From Clostridium sp. NkU-1 (GTDB lineage Bacteria > Bacillota_A > Clostridia > Lachnospirales > Lachnospiraceae), in NCBI GenBank assembly GCA_001312405.1, contig BBDR01000001.1, positions 434,001 to 498,000 on the forward strand: 64,000 bases of DNA, written 5' to 3'. Below, piece by piece: positions 53,119 through 62,771 of this stretch (position 1 is its first letter; each line of letters starts with the position of its first letter). The notes under the pieces are model-generated. The model was not told where the DNA came from and searched no databases. It saw nothing but the letters and a program-made list of their open reading frames with translations. The translations under genes were made by a program, and so were the position numbers.

Positions 53119-54795
53119 TTACTTAAAATAAGCGTATTTAAATTCCACATCCGGCCCGAAAGGATGATTGACCAATCCTTTCACATTGGATTTTGTAAGG
53201 GTTGCAGAACCTCTATGGTACAAAGGTGCAACGATCACATCCTCGTCAACCAGAAGATTCTCCGCCTGAAGCAGCATATCCAGACGCTTGGCGTCATCGG
53301 TTTCAACTCTTGCGTCATTAATCAGCTTATTATATTCTTCATTTTGATAGGAGCCGCGGTATGGAGTACCGTTGGTCCATAAATCAAGGTATGTCATGGC
53401 ATCGTCATAATCAGCTCCCCATGCGTAGATGCAAACATGTAATTATCGTTATCCATCAATTCATTTCTTGCCTGAACCGTCTTGGTATCGATTACAATAT
53501 CAATGCCTAAATTCTTATTTAATTCACTCTGTATATAGGTTGCAACCGCTTTTGTCACAGAATCATCTCTTACCAGCAAGGTCAGGGTCGGTGTCTGTCC
53601 CAATTCTTTACAGCCCTCTTCCCAGTATTTCTTAGCCTGTTCCGGGTTGAATTGGCAAATATTTCCGTTTAAATCACGGAAACTCTTGCTTTCGTCTCCA
53701 TACATGCCTTCTGCAACCAGACCCTCGCTGGGAGCAGAGCCATCTGCAAGAATTGCCTTAACCAGGGTCTCACGGTCAATTGCCATGGAAACAGCCCTGC
53801 GGATATTTTTGTTTGCCATAACCGGATTGCTTAAGGAGAACTGCAGATATTCGGTTCTGAACTCGCTCTTAGAACTGAATTCCGGATCATTCTGATAAGC
53901 GGCTACGTTGGAAGAATCAAGAGCTACCTGGCTCAGTTCATTGGCCAGATAAGCGTTAAGGGCTGCGGATGCATCCTTCATTACCCTTACCTGAGCATTT
54001 TCAACCTTTACATTTGCAGCATCCCAATACTTATCATTCTTTTTTTAAGGTAGCGCCTACTGCCGGATCATAACTGGTGATAACATATGGGCCGCAGTAA
54101 ATCATATTCTCCGCACTTAAACCATACTGGTCGCCCTTTGAGGTAACATATTCCTCGTTTAATGGGAAGAACTGGCAAAGGACAGTTAAACGGGCAAAAT
54201 AAGGGGTAGGTGCTTTTAAAGTCACCTGGAAGGTCTTGTCATCAAGGGCCTTTACTCCCACTTCTTCTGCACCGGCCTTTCCTTCATTATACTCGGCGCC
54301 GTTTACAATATAGTCTGTCATGATGAAGCTGTAGCCATTGGTGGCTTCCGCACTCATCTGCTTTAACCAGGCAAATACAAAATCATTTGCTGTCAAAGGA
54401 GTTCCGTCGCTCCATTGCAGGCCGTCTCTCAAATGAAAGGTGTATGTAAGTTTATCATCGGAAACATCATAGCTTTCCGACAGTGCAGGCTGCGCCTCAT
54501 GATTCTCATCCAGGCGAAGCAGACCTTCAAATGCATTATTGTTTACCTTTGATGACTGGTTGTCGGAAGCCGCCCACTGTACCAGGGTTTTGATCTCGGC
54601 ATTTGCATATACGCTAAGCACCTGATCGCCGGCTGCCGAATCCGCCTTTTTGTCAGAAGCGGCTTCACTCGATTCCGCACTTTGGGAAGATCCTCCGGTA
54701 GTGGGGCTGCCAGTGGATCCGGTAAAACCACAACCTGCCAGGGTTCCAATAACAAGACAGGCTACAGTGCCTAAAGTTAATACTCTTTTTTTCAT
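53119..54795 (-). CDS. oppA: oligopeptide-binding lipoprotein OppA, two frameshifts
   Basis: About 558 residues. Signal peptide with lipobox LAGC at Cys22, then a Ser/Gly/Ala-rich linker. Family 5 solute-binding signatures: AEIKTLVQWAASDNQSSKVN, SYDVSDDKLTYTFHLRDGLQWSDGTPLTANDFVFAW (first half YTFHLRDGLQWSDGTPLT) and IRRAVSMAIDRETLVKAIL. Shifts: A7 at about 54040-54046 needs A6 (TLKKNDKYWDAANVKVE), and a base is missing near 53430 to restore YAWGADYDDAMTYLDLW. It leads the opp operon behind a perfect promoter. Confidence 0.94.
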
Positions 54796-54873
54796 TTTTC
54801 CCTCTCCTTTTGATATTGTTTTTTTTCTTGTTCTGTCTCAATTCATCGGCATTTCGCCCATGAAATTATTTGA

Positions 54874-54902
54874 ATTATACATAATTTTATTACTTATGTC
54901 AA
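54874..54902 (-). promoter_or_regulatory. promoter of the opp operon
   Basis: Consensus TTGACA, 17-base spacer and TATAAT on the minus strand. The leader to the oppA ATG is about 70 bases, AT- and T-rich on the plus strand, with no clear riboswitch. Confidence 0.9.
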
Positions 54903-54979
54903 TATTTTTTTATTATTTCATCCCGTTTTGGATTGTTTTAATTTTTTTGTTGAAATTAGTCCATGTCCCAAAAGCCATT

Positions 54980-55234
54980 TCAGCAAGAACTTCCTGAATA
55001 CAGCAATTTGTTTTTTTCTCCGGAAAAATCCAGAAATGATACACAGTAGGCCCCATCTTCCTCTTCCGCCCTCACCGCACGGTTGTATATCTCCAATGCT
55101 TTCTCTACGGTGATCTCAACGTCATGATAATAATATAAGGTGGCTTGCGTATGTGAAACTACCCGCTCTATTAACAGCCTTGCATCCTGGTTTTCAAACA
55201 ATATTTCATTTAAGTTGTTTCTTGTGATCATCAT
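54980..55234 (-). CDS. small conserved-looking protein, unknown
   Basis: 84 residues beginning MMITRNNLNEILFENQDARL, with GGAG eight bases before ATG 55234. Mixed helix and strand by eye, no membrane segment; one Cys near the end and a terminal Cys. I do not recognise it. It lies upstream of opp on the same strand, separated by the opp promoter. Confidence 0.55.
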   Translation of the reverse strand: MMITRNNLNEILFENQDARLLIERVVSHTQATLYYYHDVEITVEKALEIYNRAVRAEEEDGAYCVSFLDFSGEKNKLLYSGSSC

Positions 55235-55379
55235 ACGCCAGTCTCCTTTCGCAATAGAACAAATGTTCGCTTGATGATTAAAAATTAAAACCACATCATA
55301 GTGGTTCCAAATAAAATCACATGTCTCCGATTCCGGATGTTCATGCCGGTTTATAAAACACTGTATTCCGGCTGCCTGG

Positions 55380-55559
55380 TTAATACTGCATCAATATCTT
55401 AAAGGTCAGGAAGGTGTGGCTTTCGTCCGCCATCCTATTCATATTATAACATAGGCAGGACGAAAATGCAAACATATGTTCTTTTTGGTCAAGCGGATAT
55501 TCACAATCCGCTTCGCTACTTGAATCGGTTAAATTTTCCAGCATTTCTCTAACTGTCAT
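55380..55559 (-). CDS. small hypothetical protein
   Basis: 59 residues from ATG 55559 (MTVREMLENLTDSSSEADCE), with AGGAGG some 14 bases upstream, a poor spacing. Two cysteines (SSCLCYNM). It could be a pair with the 84-residue gene 145 bases downstream. No family recognised; coding status is uncertain. Confidence 0.4.
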   Translation of the reverse strand: MTVREMLENLTDSSSEADCEYPLDQKEHMFAFSSCLCYNMNRMADESHTFLTFKILMQY

Positions 55560-55590
55560 CCTCTTACCTGCCTCCTGCTCCCATTTGGCC

Positions 55591-55659
55591 ACAAAAATGA
55601 GAGAAGGCAGATAAGCATAAGTTTATGGAACCTCTCTCACTAAAAGGGAAGGAAAAGTA
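55591..55659 (+). repeat. direct repeat, copy A (left side of accessory block)
   Basis: About 70 bases starting ACAAAAATGAGAGAAGGCAG and ending near GGAAAAGTA. It has nested palindromes: TGAGAG/CTCTCA outside and CATAAGTTTATG inside. It matches 63831-63900 with only about eight differences, in the same orientation, roughly 8.2 kb away. It could be an insertion-sequence end or a small repeated element. Confidence 0.8.
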
Positions 55660-55667
55660 AATTCCTC

Positions 55668-55720
55668 TTGACAATCAGGTCTACTATTAGTAAACTTTAA
55701 ACAAGGTTTACTAATAGTAG
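55668..55720 (+). promoter_or_regulatory. blaI-blaR1 promoter with BlaI-type operator
   Basis: TTGACA (55668-55673), 17 bases, TAAACT (55691-55696). A perfect 15-base inverted repeat, CTACTATTAGTAAAC and GTTTACTAATAGTAG, covers the -10 box and start site. Each arm is itself a TACTA-n-TAGTA-like dyad, the usual form of MecI/BlaI operators. This fits negative autoregulation. Confidence 0.88.
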
Positions 55721-55740
55721 CGCAATGGGAGGATTGTCAT

Positions 55741-56105
55741 ATGATTGATTATAGATTGGCGGAAACGGAATCGAGATTCGCCGACTTAATTTGGGAAAAT
55801 GAGCCGATTAACTCAACCGAGCTTGTCCGGCTGTCGAAGGAAGTTATGCAGTGGAAAAAAATCCACCACCTACACCATCCTAAAGCGTTTGTGCGACAGG
55901 GGAATTTTCAAAAACGAGGGCGCAGTCGTTACATCGGCTATAAGCCGTGATGAGTTTTTCGCGGGTCAGAGCCGCCGCTATATTGAGGATACATTCGGCG
56001 GTAGTCTGCCACGTTTTCTCACGTTGTTCATTGGCGGAAAAAAAGTTATCCGACAAGCAGGCGGAGGAACTTGTGCGCCTGATTAACGAGCACAGGGGGG
56101 ACTAA
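55741..56105 (+). CDS. BlaI/MecI family repressor, two frameshifts
   Basis: About 120 residues. Winged-helix start YRLAETESRFADLIWENEPINS, then KKSTTYTILKRLCDRGIFKNEG with the recognition helix, and a C-terminal dimer/cleavage region with GGSLPRFLTLFIGGKKLSDKQAEEL. Two A7 runs (55855-55861 and 56038-56044) need A6. Stop at 56105, three bases before blaR1. GGGAGG precedes the ATG. The BlaR1-type protease next door is expected to cut or inactivate it. Confidence 0.88.
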
Positions 56106-56108
56106 GGT

Positions 56109-58257
56109 ATGGAAAGGATTTTTATGTCTGTCCTCAATATGAGCCTGACGGCAAGTTTTGTTATCGCTACAATTATTTTAGCACGGTTACCACTCAAAAA
56201 AAGCACCGAAGATTTTCTCTTATGCGCTGTGGGCGGTGGCGGGGTTTCGCCTCGTGTTCCCATTTACGTTGGAGGGCGTGTTTAGTTTGCTCCCATTCAA
56301 CTCCACACCTATCCCGCAGGGCATCGCAATGCAAGCCGTTCCGCGCATTGACAGCGGAATAACAGTCATCGACAATGCCGTAAGCGCCGCATTGCCCGCC
56401 GCCACTCCCGTCACAAGCATAAATCCATTGCAGATATGGATTTTTATCGGTACTTGCATTTGGCTTTTCGGCATTGCAGTTATGCTTAGTTACAGTTTTG
56501 TATCAATCGTTGTGTTAAAACACAGACTTCGCGGCGCAACGCTTATCGAAGGCAATCTATATGAAGCCGACAACCTCAAAACACCGTTTGTAATCGGGCT
56601 TTTCAAACCGAAGATTTACATTCCGGAAGGACTGACCGACGAGGAATATCGCTATATCGTCCTACATGAGCGGACCCACATCAGACGTCACGATCACGCT
56701 GTTAAGATGTTCGCGTACCTTGTGCTCTGCCTGCATTGGTTTAATCCGCTGGTATGGGCAGCGTTTGTTCTGATGGGTGCGGACATGGAAATGTCCTGCG
56801 ATGAATGCGTGATACGCAAACTTGGCGGGGAGATTAAAAACGCTTATTCGTTGTCACTCGTCCGTGTGGCGGCGGGGCGTAAAATCTTGAACGGAAATCC
56901 TCTTGCGTTCGGGGAGGGCGGTATGAAAGGGAGGATAATGAACGTGCTGAATTTCAAAAAACCGTCGAGGATGATTATTACGTTTGCCATTGTGCTTGTG
57001 ACGGTGTTGACCGCTGGGTTCGCGGTGAATCGCACTACGAATGGAAGCATTTTAGATACGATAAGACCAATGTCTATGAACAATATCGCTAAAAAGCCAC
57101 ACTTTGCCGGAACGGTAACCGAAGTGTTTGATAATGCCATCCTTGTGATCGTCGATGAGGGCGAGGATGTGCGCAGGAGCAGCGACTTGATGAATGTTTC
57201 TCTCAATGTGGAATTAAAAGATAGCATGAACCATTTTAATGTCAATGATAAAGTTATTGTCTATTATAACGGTGAAATCGCGGAGTCCTATCCGGCGCAG
57301 ATAAATACCGTTTACGCGATTGTTTTGACAAGCCCTGATATGAATGTAAACTTGGATGACTTAAAGGCGCTTTTCGCAATGCGGACGCCTTATGTTGGCG
57401 ATAACAGCGCGGTCGGAAAAATTGTGTATGCCCTGCCAAGGCTTGACAGCAAGTATACACAACAATTTTTTTCAATTGGTGACGATTACGGAACTGGCCG
57501 GGCGCCGCATACACTCACTATTTACTATGAACCTAACGATGCGGAAACGACCGATATAAAGAATATAACGGTTACGCCAAAGAACGCCGCACTATTATTC
57601 GTGCTAATCGATAACCTTGAGGAAGTGAATATTGCTTTTCGTGAAACGCCGAGTGTCGGGGAACTCGACAAGGCGGAATACACTTCCCGAGCAACATACA
57701 GTCGGGAAAATATTACCGAATATCTGAAAGACATAGGGCTTGGTTGGGAGGATTTTCAGAACAACTGGAACCGTTCAATTGAAAAGATGTTCGCATCGGT
57801 TGATGATAACGAACAACTCAATTTGACGGTTAATGAAACCACACAAACACCTTCTGCTTCTGAAAGCGCCTCAAATTTTACAGACTTAGGTACTAAACCG
57901 GACATAGTAACGGAACCGAATATTGTTGACGGGAGCGTTATCAGAATTGTTGATTTTGAAATAGGAGATAGTTGCTCTTTGCATATCGAAGTTCTTGCTC
58001 CTACAGGTAAAATGATTGAAAATAGCGGCGCAACAAAATATGAAGTGGTCAGAAACACGAAATTATTGCTCCCTGCTGACGTTTTGGTGAGTTACATTGA
58101 TTATGAAAGCGGCACCGGCACAAACGGCAAAAAGCTTATCAGCTACTTGAATCAAGGTGGCAGTTACTTCCCAGAACCGACAATTGCTAAGTTAATTGTC
58201 CATACTGATGAAAGCGGCAATAATATAACAGAACTGACAGAGGTTTATGAGCCGTAA
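56109..58257 (+). CDS. BlaR1/MecR1-type M56 membrane metallopeptidase with DUF4825-like sensor, one frameshift
   Basis: About 716 residues. Several helices occupy the N-terminal 120 residues, then the zinc protease motif LHERTHIRRHDH (HExxH near residue 186) and CDECVIRKLG. After a further membrane segment near residue 300 comes an outer region with no penicillin-binding motifs (no STxK/KTG). It holds an OB-like stretch (HFAGTVTEVFDNAILVIVDE) and a DUF4825-like block (MRTPYVGDNSAVGKIVYALP). An A7 run near 56198-56204 needs A6 to join the start MERIFMSVLNMSL. So it is a BlaR1-like sensor, but for a signal other than a beta-lactam acylating a PBP domain. Confidence 0.87.
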
Positions 58258-58303
58258 TAATAACTGTAATTTGAAAGCAAATTGATTATGTGGAGGATAC
58301 AAC

Positions 58304-58357
58304 ATGATAAAATTTGATGCCAAAAGCGTGGAATACTGCGCAAAATATCGGCTGTAA
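58304..58357 (+). pseudogene. tiny remnant frame after blaR1
   Basis: GGAGG and a good spacing precede an ATG opening only 17 codons (MIKFDAKSVEYCAKYRL). The site looks real but the product is too short; probably a truncated gene. The rest of the gap up to the padR promoter shows no other signal. Confidence 0.35.
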
Positions 58358-58468
58358 CTGACAGGCGGATCCCCTTTGTAAATCAATGGACCTATTAGGG
58401 AATATAGGTAGTGCGTAACTGCGTTCCGTACCGGATTCCTAGTTAAATCTTAATGTGGCTCTATTGGC

Positions 58469-58518
58469 TTGACACACCTAGACTATCTATGTATAATATC
58501 CAATATACCTAGACTATC
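58469..58518 (+). promoter_or_regulatory. padR promoter with repeated operator
   Basis: TTGACA (58469-58474), 17-base spacer, TATAAT (58492-58497). The 12-mer ACCTAGACTATC occurs at 58476-58487 and 58507-58518, spaced 31 bases, three helical turns, bracketing the -10 box. The second lies in the dyad ATACC-n11-GGTAT. This is what an autoregulated PadR site looks like. Confidence 0.8.
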
Positions 58519-58561
58519 CTGGTATAAAAAATAAAGGCACTGAAAAAAAGGAGGCAATTAT

Positions 58562-58894
58562 ATGGACAAACGCTATATGGCCCTCGGAACTTCTATGCTG
58601 GTGCTGAAGCTTCTGAAAGAGCAAAACATGTACGGATACCAGATAATACGTATACTGGAACAGCAAAGCCAGAATGTATTTCAGCTTCAGGAAGGCACAC
58701 TCTACCCAATTTTGCACACCCTGGAACAGCAGGGAGCTGTCACCAGTTATCATGAGACTGCAGACAACGGACGCATCCGCAAGTACTACGCAATTACCTC
58801 TCATGGCCAGAAGATATTAGAAGAAAAATCAAAAGAATGGAAAGTTTACCAGGCTGCCGTCAACCAGGTGATGGGAGGTGCTCTATTTGAATAA
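58562..58894 (+). CDS. PadR family transcriptional regulator
   Basis: 110 residues. Winged helix with MLVLKLLKEQNMYGYQIIRILE, EGTLYPILHTLEQQGAVTSY and RKYYAITSHGQKILEE, all PadR hallmarks. GGAGG lies upstream of ATG 58562. The stop overlaps the next gene by eight bases. PadR regulators of this small type often control a membrane protein encoded next to them, as here. Confidence 0.93.
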   Translation: MDKRYMALGTSMLVLKLLKEQNMYGYQIIRILEQQSQNVFQLQEGTLYPILHTLEQQGAVTSYHETADNGRIRKYYAITSHGQKILEEKSKEWKVYQAAVNQVMGGALFE

Positions 58895-60445
58895 AAACAC
58901 ATCTGATTCTGCAGTTTCCCATTTTCTGGAAGAGGTAACTGAACAGATTTCCTATCAACCGTTACGCCCTTCTATCCGCCAGGAACTGGAATCCCATATT
59001 CAAGACCGTATTGAGGAATACGAGTCACAAGGGTTCTCCCCTGCCGATGCAGAGCACCAGGCTCTTTGCGGCATGGGGGATGCAATTACCATTGGCACTG
59101 AGCTGAATGAAGCCCACAAGATTCAAAAATCCCCTAGACTTACCTTCATCACCGCTTTGCTGCTTCTGGCAGGCTTTGTTTTCTCCTGCTTCTTGCGATG
59201 GGCACCTGAGCAGATGTCAAATGGCTTTCTTTACTATATTCCAGGAGGGATTCTTCTTATATTTACAGTATTAAAGGGGTATCCCTTCTTAATCCGGCAC
59301 AGAAAGATACTGGCATTATTTATATACCTGCTGTATATGGCTCAAATAGTGATATTTGTCTTGTCGCACTTTTGCAGGAGACGGTTGGGGAATGTCGGCA
59401 CTGCCTATTTTGCTACATTACTTTTAGTTCCAGTGATTACAGTGCTGCTGTATTGTTCCCGCCATAATAGAAAGAAATTCCTGGCAGCCGCTCTTAGGTG
59501 TGCCGGAGTATGGATGTTTATCATGTATACATCCGGCCCGTATCATATCAGTGATACTGCAGCAGCCATTTTTCTTCTGAGTACACTTGGAACCGTGTTT
59601 TTTATGATTCACCGCGGGATTCTTTCCGGCAAGAAAAAATATCTTTATTCCGGCACACTGGCATTACTTGCCCTTCTCGGAAGTCCGCTTTTTTTTAACA
59701 ACTTCCGGCCGTGAAAAAATAGATGCTTTTCTATCTCCACAATCCGCGGTTTACACCACCTGGAATGATACATACAATGGGATATTGATTCAGGAACTGC
59801 TTTCAAGAACGCCTCTTACTCACGGTCTTGAACTCTCCCCGGAAGAAATGATGGATTACGGTACCGGTGCATGGTATTTTGCTTCCCGTGATCCACGGCA
59901 AATTGGCATAGACGCCACAGATATTCATACCGACAAGCAACATCAGGAATTTCAGGATAAAGTGGAGGCGATAGAAAATCAAGGAGGCAATCCGAGATAT
60001 ATCCATTACCAGGCAGATGATGTGACCCTCTGGGATATTCTTCCTCAGCACTATCATAATAATTACTTGATTGCTGTATGTATCTTCCTGTTTGGATGGC
60101 TTCCGGGACTGGCGCTGATAGGAGCCCTCGGCCTGTTTTATTGGATCCTTTTTTTTATGTATTACACGGATACATGGGAATCTGGCTTCATCTCTTGCTT
60201 TTTGCTGTGGTCAATGCTTGCTATGGCAGGGAGTATTTTACCTGTTGGGAAATTTCGGTCATCAATATGCAGCCTTTCCCAATCTTCCTTTGATTTCAGA
60301 GGGACGGTTAAGTATCATCTGTAATATGTTGCTTCTTGGTCTGATTTTCTCAGCCTATCGCTATGACCATGTAATAGATGAACCCGCCCGCCAAGTTAGT
60401 GCTGAAGAGATTAAGCTTCCTCAAGCCAACAAAAAAATTAATTGA
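58887..60445 (+). CDS. FtsW-like membrane protein with permease-prefix N-terminus, two frameshifts
   Basis: About 519 residues. The N-terminal 80 residues (FLEEVTEQISYQPLRPSIRQ, then DRIEEYESQGFSPADAEHQA) match the permease prefix/DUF1700-like cytosolic helices common beside PadR genes. About eight to ten membrane helices follow, and an outer loop around residues 280-390. The C-terminal part LLGNFGHQYAAFPNLPLISEG occupies the place of the SEDS signature (LP-x-S-x-GGSS in FtsW), but the GG is lost. T8 runs at 59689-59696 and 60149-60156 need T7. TTG 58887 is the likely start, with GGGAGG eight bases before it. SEDS homology is by eye. Confidence 0.72.
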
Positions 60446-60730
60446 TCAGACTTATTTCAAAATAGACAAAAACGGGAAAGTTACATACTCTAAAAAGCCA
60501 TTTGACCAAACTGATTAATTCTAATTTTGTAAATCAATCTTAATACCCGGCCTACTATCATTTTCAAATAACCTGTTATACACTTATGTTAAAAAATTTG
60601 GAGGTTCCCTATGGTTTCTCCCTCCGGCCCTGATCCGGCCAGTTAGGCCGGAAGGTCATGCACCCCTAAATGTCATATATGTATTTGATGAATCGTTGTT
60701 TAAGCCATATCTCTCACCGCTTTTCTAATA
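60446..60730. other. gap with a possible leader peptide and hairpin
   Basis: GGAGG and ATG 60611 open an 11-codon frame (MVSPSGPDPAS). Its last codons overlap a TCCGGCC/GGCCGGA hairpin (60634-60652). No gene follows on the plus strand, so this may be the left-over leader of a lost gene. The rest is AT-rich without signals. Confidence 0.3.
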
Positions 60731-61221
60731 TTATGATAATAAATAATCAAAAGCAATCCTTGGATCACCATTCGCTACATAAATAATCCCACATTTTTTT
60801 AAAACCATTTTTTTAAAATAGCTGCCTGCATAGGCTTGTTGTCTGCATGAGTATCTATTCTAAGATAGTCCATTTTGCTTTTACAAAATTCAAGGCAAGC
60901 CTTTGATACCCCTTTTACCTGTCCACTACCGGCAAGTCTGTGAATGGCGCCATATGGCATATCACAATGCCAGTTTCCTTGTTCAATCGTATGGTAAGTA
61001 GGTTCTTCCCCAATGAAAAATGCGAAAGTACCGACAATAATCTCTTTTTCAGTACAAACGTAACAATTCCCGTTTATAATATCTCTTTCCAATACATCTA
61101 CATTTGGATAGGTCGGACTCCACTGAGTCGGATTTCCATTATCTATCATGAACTTACGGGCATATTCATAAATTTTCATAATTGCCATCACATCTTCTTT
61201 AACTGCTCTTCTAATTTCCAT
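60731..61221 (-). CDS. GNAT family acetyltransferase, two frameshifts
   Basis: About 163 residues. MEIRRAVKEDVMAIMKIYEYARKFM start, mid-strand IIVGTFAFFIGEEP, acetyl-CoA loop HRLAGSGQVKGVSKACLEFC, then LRIDTHADNKPMQAAILKNGF and the tail KKCGIIYVANGDPRIAFDYLLS. T7 runs on the plus strand at 60804-60820 region (two runs, near 60794-60800 and 60808-60814) need T6 for the last two joins. The substrate is unknown; close relatives are annotated only as GNAT. Confidence 0.85.
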
Positions 61222-61390
61222 TTTATCTTATAACCAGCCTTTCATCTTACTTATTATTTTCATATCCTTTTAGATATCCTGCTGCCTTTTCAATTTCTCA
61301 CAAGCAATATTTGAGTTTTCATGACAATTTTAAAAATGATTATTAACTAAATTACTGATCATCAGCAGTCCATAATTACCACATATAAGC

Positions 61391-61816
61391 TTATTTTACG
61401 CGAAGTTGTTGTTTGCTCTGTTCGACAAACCAATCATCAACTGCTTGCTTACTAAAATATAATCGGTCGTTAAGCTGAACATAAGGGAATCCTGGCCAAT
61501 CTCCGTTCAAAATACTATTTTGCAAATCAGACCGAAGTTCATTATCCATTTTGTCATAGTTATCGCCATAACCTTCGCTATGGCTTTCATCATAAGTCGG
61601 ATATATACCTAAATATTGCTTCAAATCATCGATTTCCATAAGGTCAGGATAAGTATAGCTATCCGATATACTACCGCTAAAATTGCCCAGCATAGGGCGT
61701 TCAGCAATAACGTTTGCAAAAATCAATGTACCAATAATAAATCCGGCTACTGCAATTATTGTACATAACATCAAAGGAAAGCTATTTTTCAAGTCCCAGT
61801 TCTTGTCTGACTTCAT
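61391..61816 (-). CDS. membrane-anchored excisionase-like helix-turn-helix protein
   Basis: 141 residues, intact. One membrane helix at about residues 14-36 (FPLMLCTIIAVAGFIIGTLI). The C-terminal part looks like an excisionase/MerR-type HTH_17 domain: MEIDDLKQYLGI (60-71), DLQNSILNGDWPGFPYVQLN (98-117) and RLYFSKQAVDDWF (118-130), with a loop inserted between helices. A DNA-binding fold tethered to the membrane, or a fold reused for protein binding, is odd. It is the last of a small minus-strand gene run starting at 62271. Confidence 0.7.
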   Translation of the reverse strand: MKSDKNWDLKNSFPLMLCTIIAVAGFIIGTLIFANVIAERPMLGNFSGSISDSYTYPDLMEIDDLKQYLGIYPTYDESHSEGYGDNYDKMDNELRSDLQNSILNGDWPGFPYVQLNDRLYFSKQAVDDWFVEQSKQQLRVK

Positions 61817-61862
61817 TTAAACCTCCTAAATATTGAATTTGATTGTAATTTAATAAAATCAA

Positions 61863-62036
61863 TCATTCATCAACAACTACTGCAATTTCTCCGACATGGT
61901 TAAAGTAAAATTTATTGATTATATCATTTTCTTGCAAAACTCTTCCAGAATAATCATTATAATTATCTAAAACTTAACACGCCTCTTCACACCACAATAT
62001 TTTAGTTTCAACCGGATACTTTACTTGCCTTTCCAC
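61863..62036 (-). pseudogene. small protein with one in-frame stop
   Basis: 57 codons from GTG 62036 (MERQVKYPVETKILWCEEAC, then stop TAA at 61974-61976, then VLDNYNDYSGRVLQENDIIN to GEIAVVVDE). GGGAGG precedes the start. The same frame stays open on both sides of the stop, so a single substitution or error broke it. It sits between two genes of the same strand with tight spacing. Confidence 0.45.
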
Positions 62037-62054
62037 TTTAATCACCCTCCCTTT

Positions 62055-62271
62055 TTATAATAAATCCTTAAACTCTGCAATCGCCAACGCTATCTGTTTA
62101 GCAGTTCTCTTATTTTTTTTAATGCCCTCCCAATACTTATCCTATTCCAAAATTCATCATTAAATGCTGCCAATTCATCTTCGACATTTCAGTACGGAAT
62201 CAAGAAAAAAACAACCGTTGATATATTTTTCCAAACACTACACCAGAAGAATATCCACTATAATCTGCCAT
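62055..62271 (-). CDS. small protein, unknown, frameshifted
   Basis: About 72 residues in pieces from ATG 62271 (MADYSGYSSGVVFGKIYQRLF) behind a GGAGG at eight bases. Then VEDELAAFNDEFWN and, after another shift, KYWEGIKKNKRTAKQIALAI to EFKDLL at 62055. Shifts lie at an A/T run near 62205 and near 62135. Small, charged, cytosolic. First gene of the small-protein run; no known family recognised. Confidence 0.4.
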
Positions 62272-62385
62272 AATTCTTTCCTCCATTTTATCACATCACT
62301 TATCATATATAAATGACATTCTCTCTTTTCCAGCCTCAATGTTTTTCTTTTCTAAACAGGCATATCTTTCTGTGATTCGAATATT

Positions 62386-62460
62386 AACACGATCATTGGA
62401 GTTATTGCCGGGGTATTTGCTGCTGGTTTAATTTTAATGATTGCACAGTATGCCAAATAG
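62386..62460 (+). pseudogene. remnant of a small membrane peptide gene
   Basis: A 24-residue hydrophobic C-terminal end (TIIGVIAGVFAAGLILMIAQ, then YAK and stop) without a visible start. It directly precedes the holin-like gene, where phage lysis cassettes often carry such a small membrane protein. Confidence 0.3.
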
Positions 62461-62478
62461 GAAAGAGAGGATAATTTT

Positions 62479-62771
62479 ATGGAACAGATTATGAACTGTG
62501 TAAAACCGGAACTTATTTTGGTTGCAGTGGTATTATACTTTTTAAGGCATGGAATTAAGCAGAGCCAGGCGATCAAAGATACGTGCAGTCCGCTGGTTAA
62601 TGGGGCGGCAGGCATTGTTTTGTACGGTAATCCGTCCTGACAACGAGTTGCTGCCAGGCAAGGCAAAAGGTAGCCATGGCGGTATTTATGACCATTACTC
62701 AGGGCGTATTAGTTGCAGATCTGAGTACATACGTGAACCAACTTATCAAGCAGACTGGAAAAACTGAATAA
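62479..62771 (+). pseudogene. phage holin-like protein, frameshifted
   Basis: MEQIMNCVKPELILVAVVLY begins at ATG 62479 behind AGAGAGG, then LRHGIKQSQAIKD and PLVNGAAGIVL, and in another frame VAMAVFMTITQGVLVADLST to QTGKTE at 62771. This helix-loop-helix layout matches small phage holins of clostridial prophages. At least two shifts or lost bases lie between 62560 and 62670. Holins make pores that release endolysin. Confidence 0.5.

Noticed and set aside
61974..61976. Sequence-run error as the cause of the in-frame stop
   Set aside because: The TAA is not in a homopolymer and both sides share one frame, so this break differs from the others and is recorded as a possible true nonsense change.
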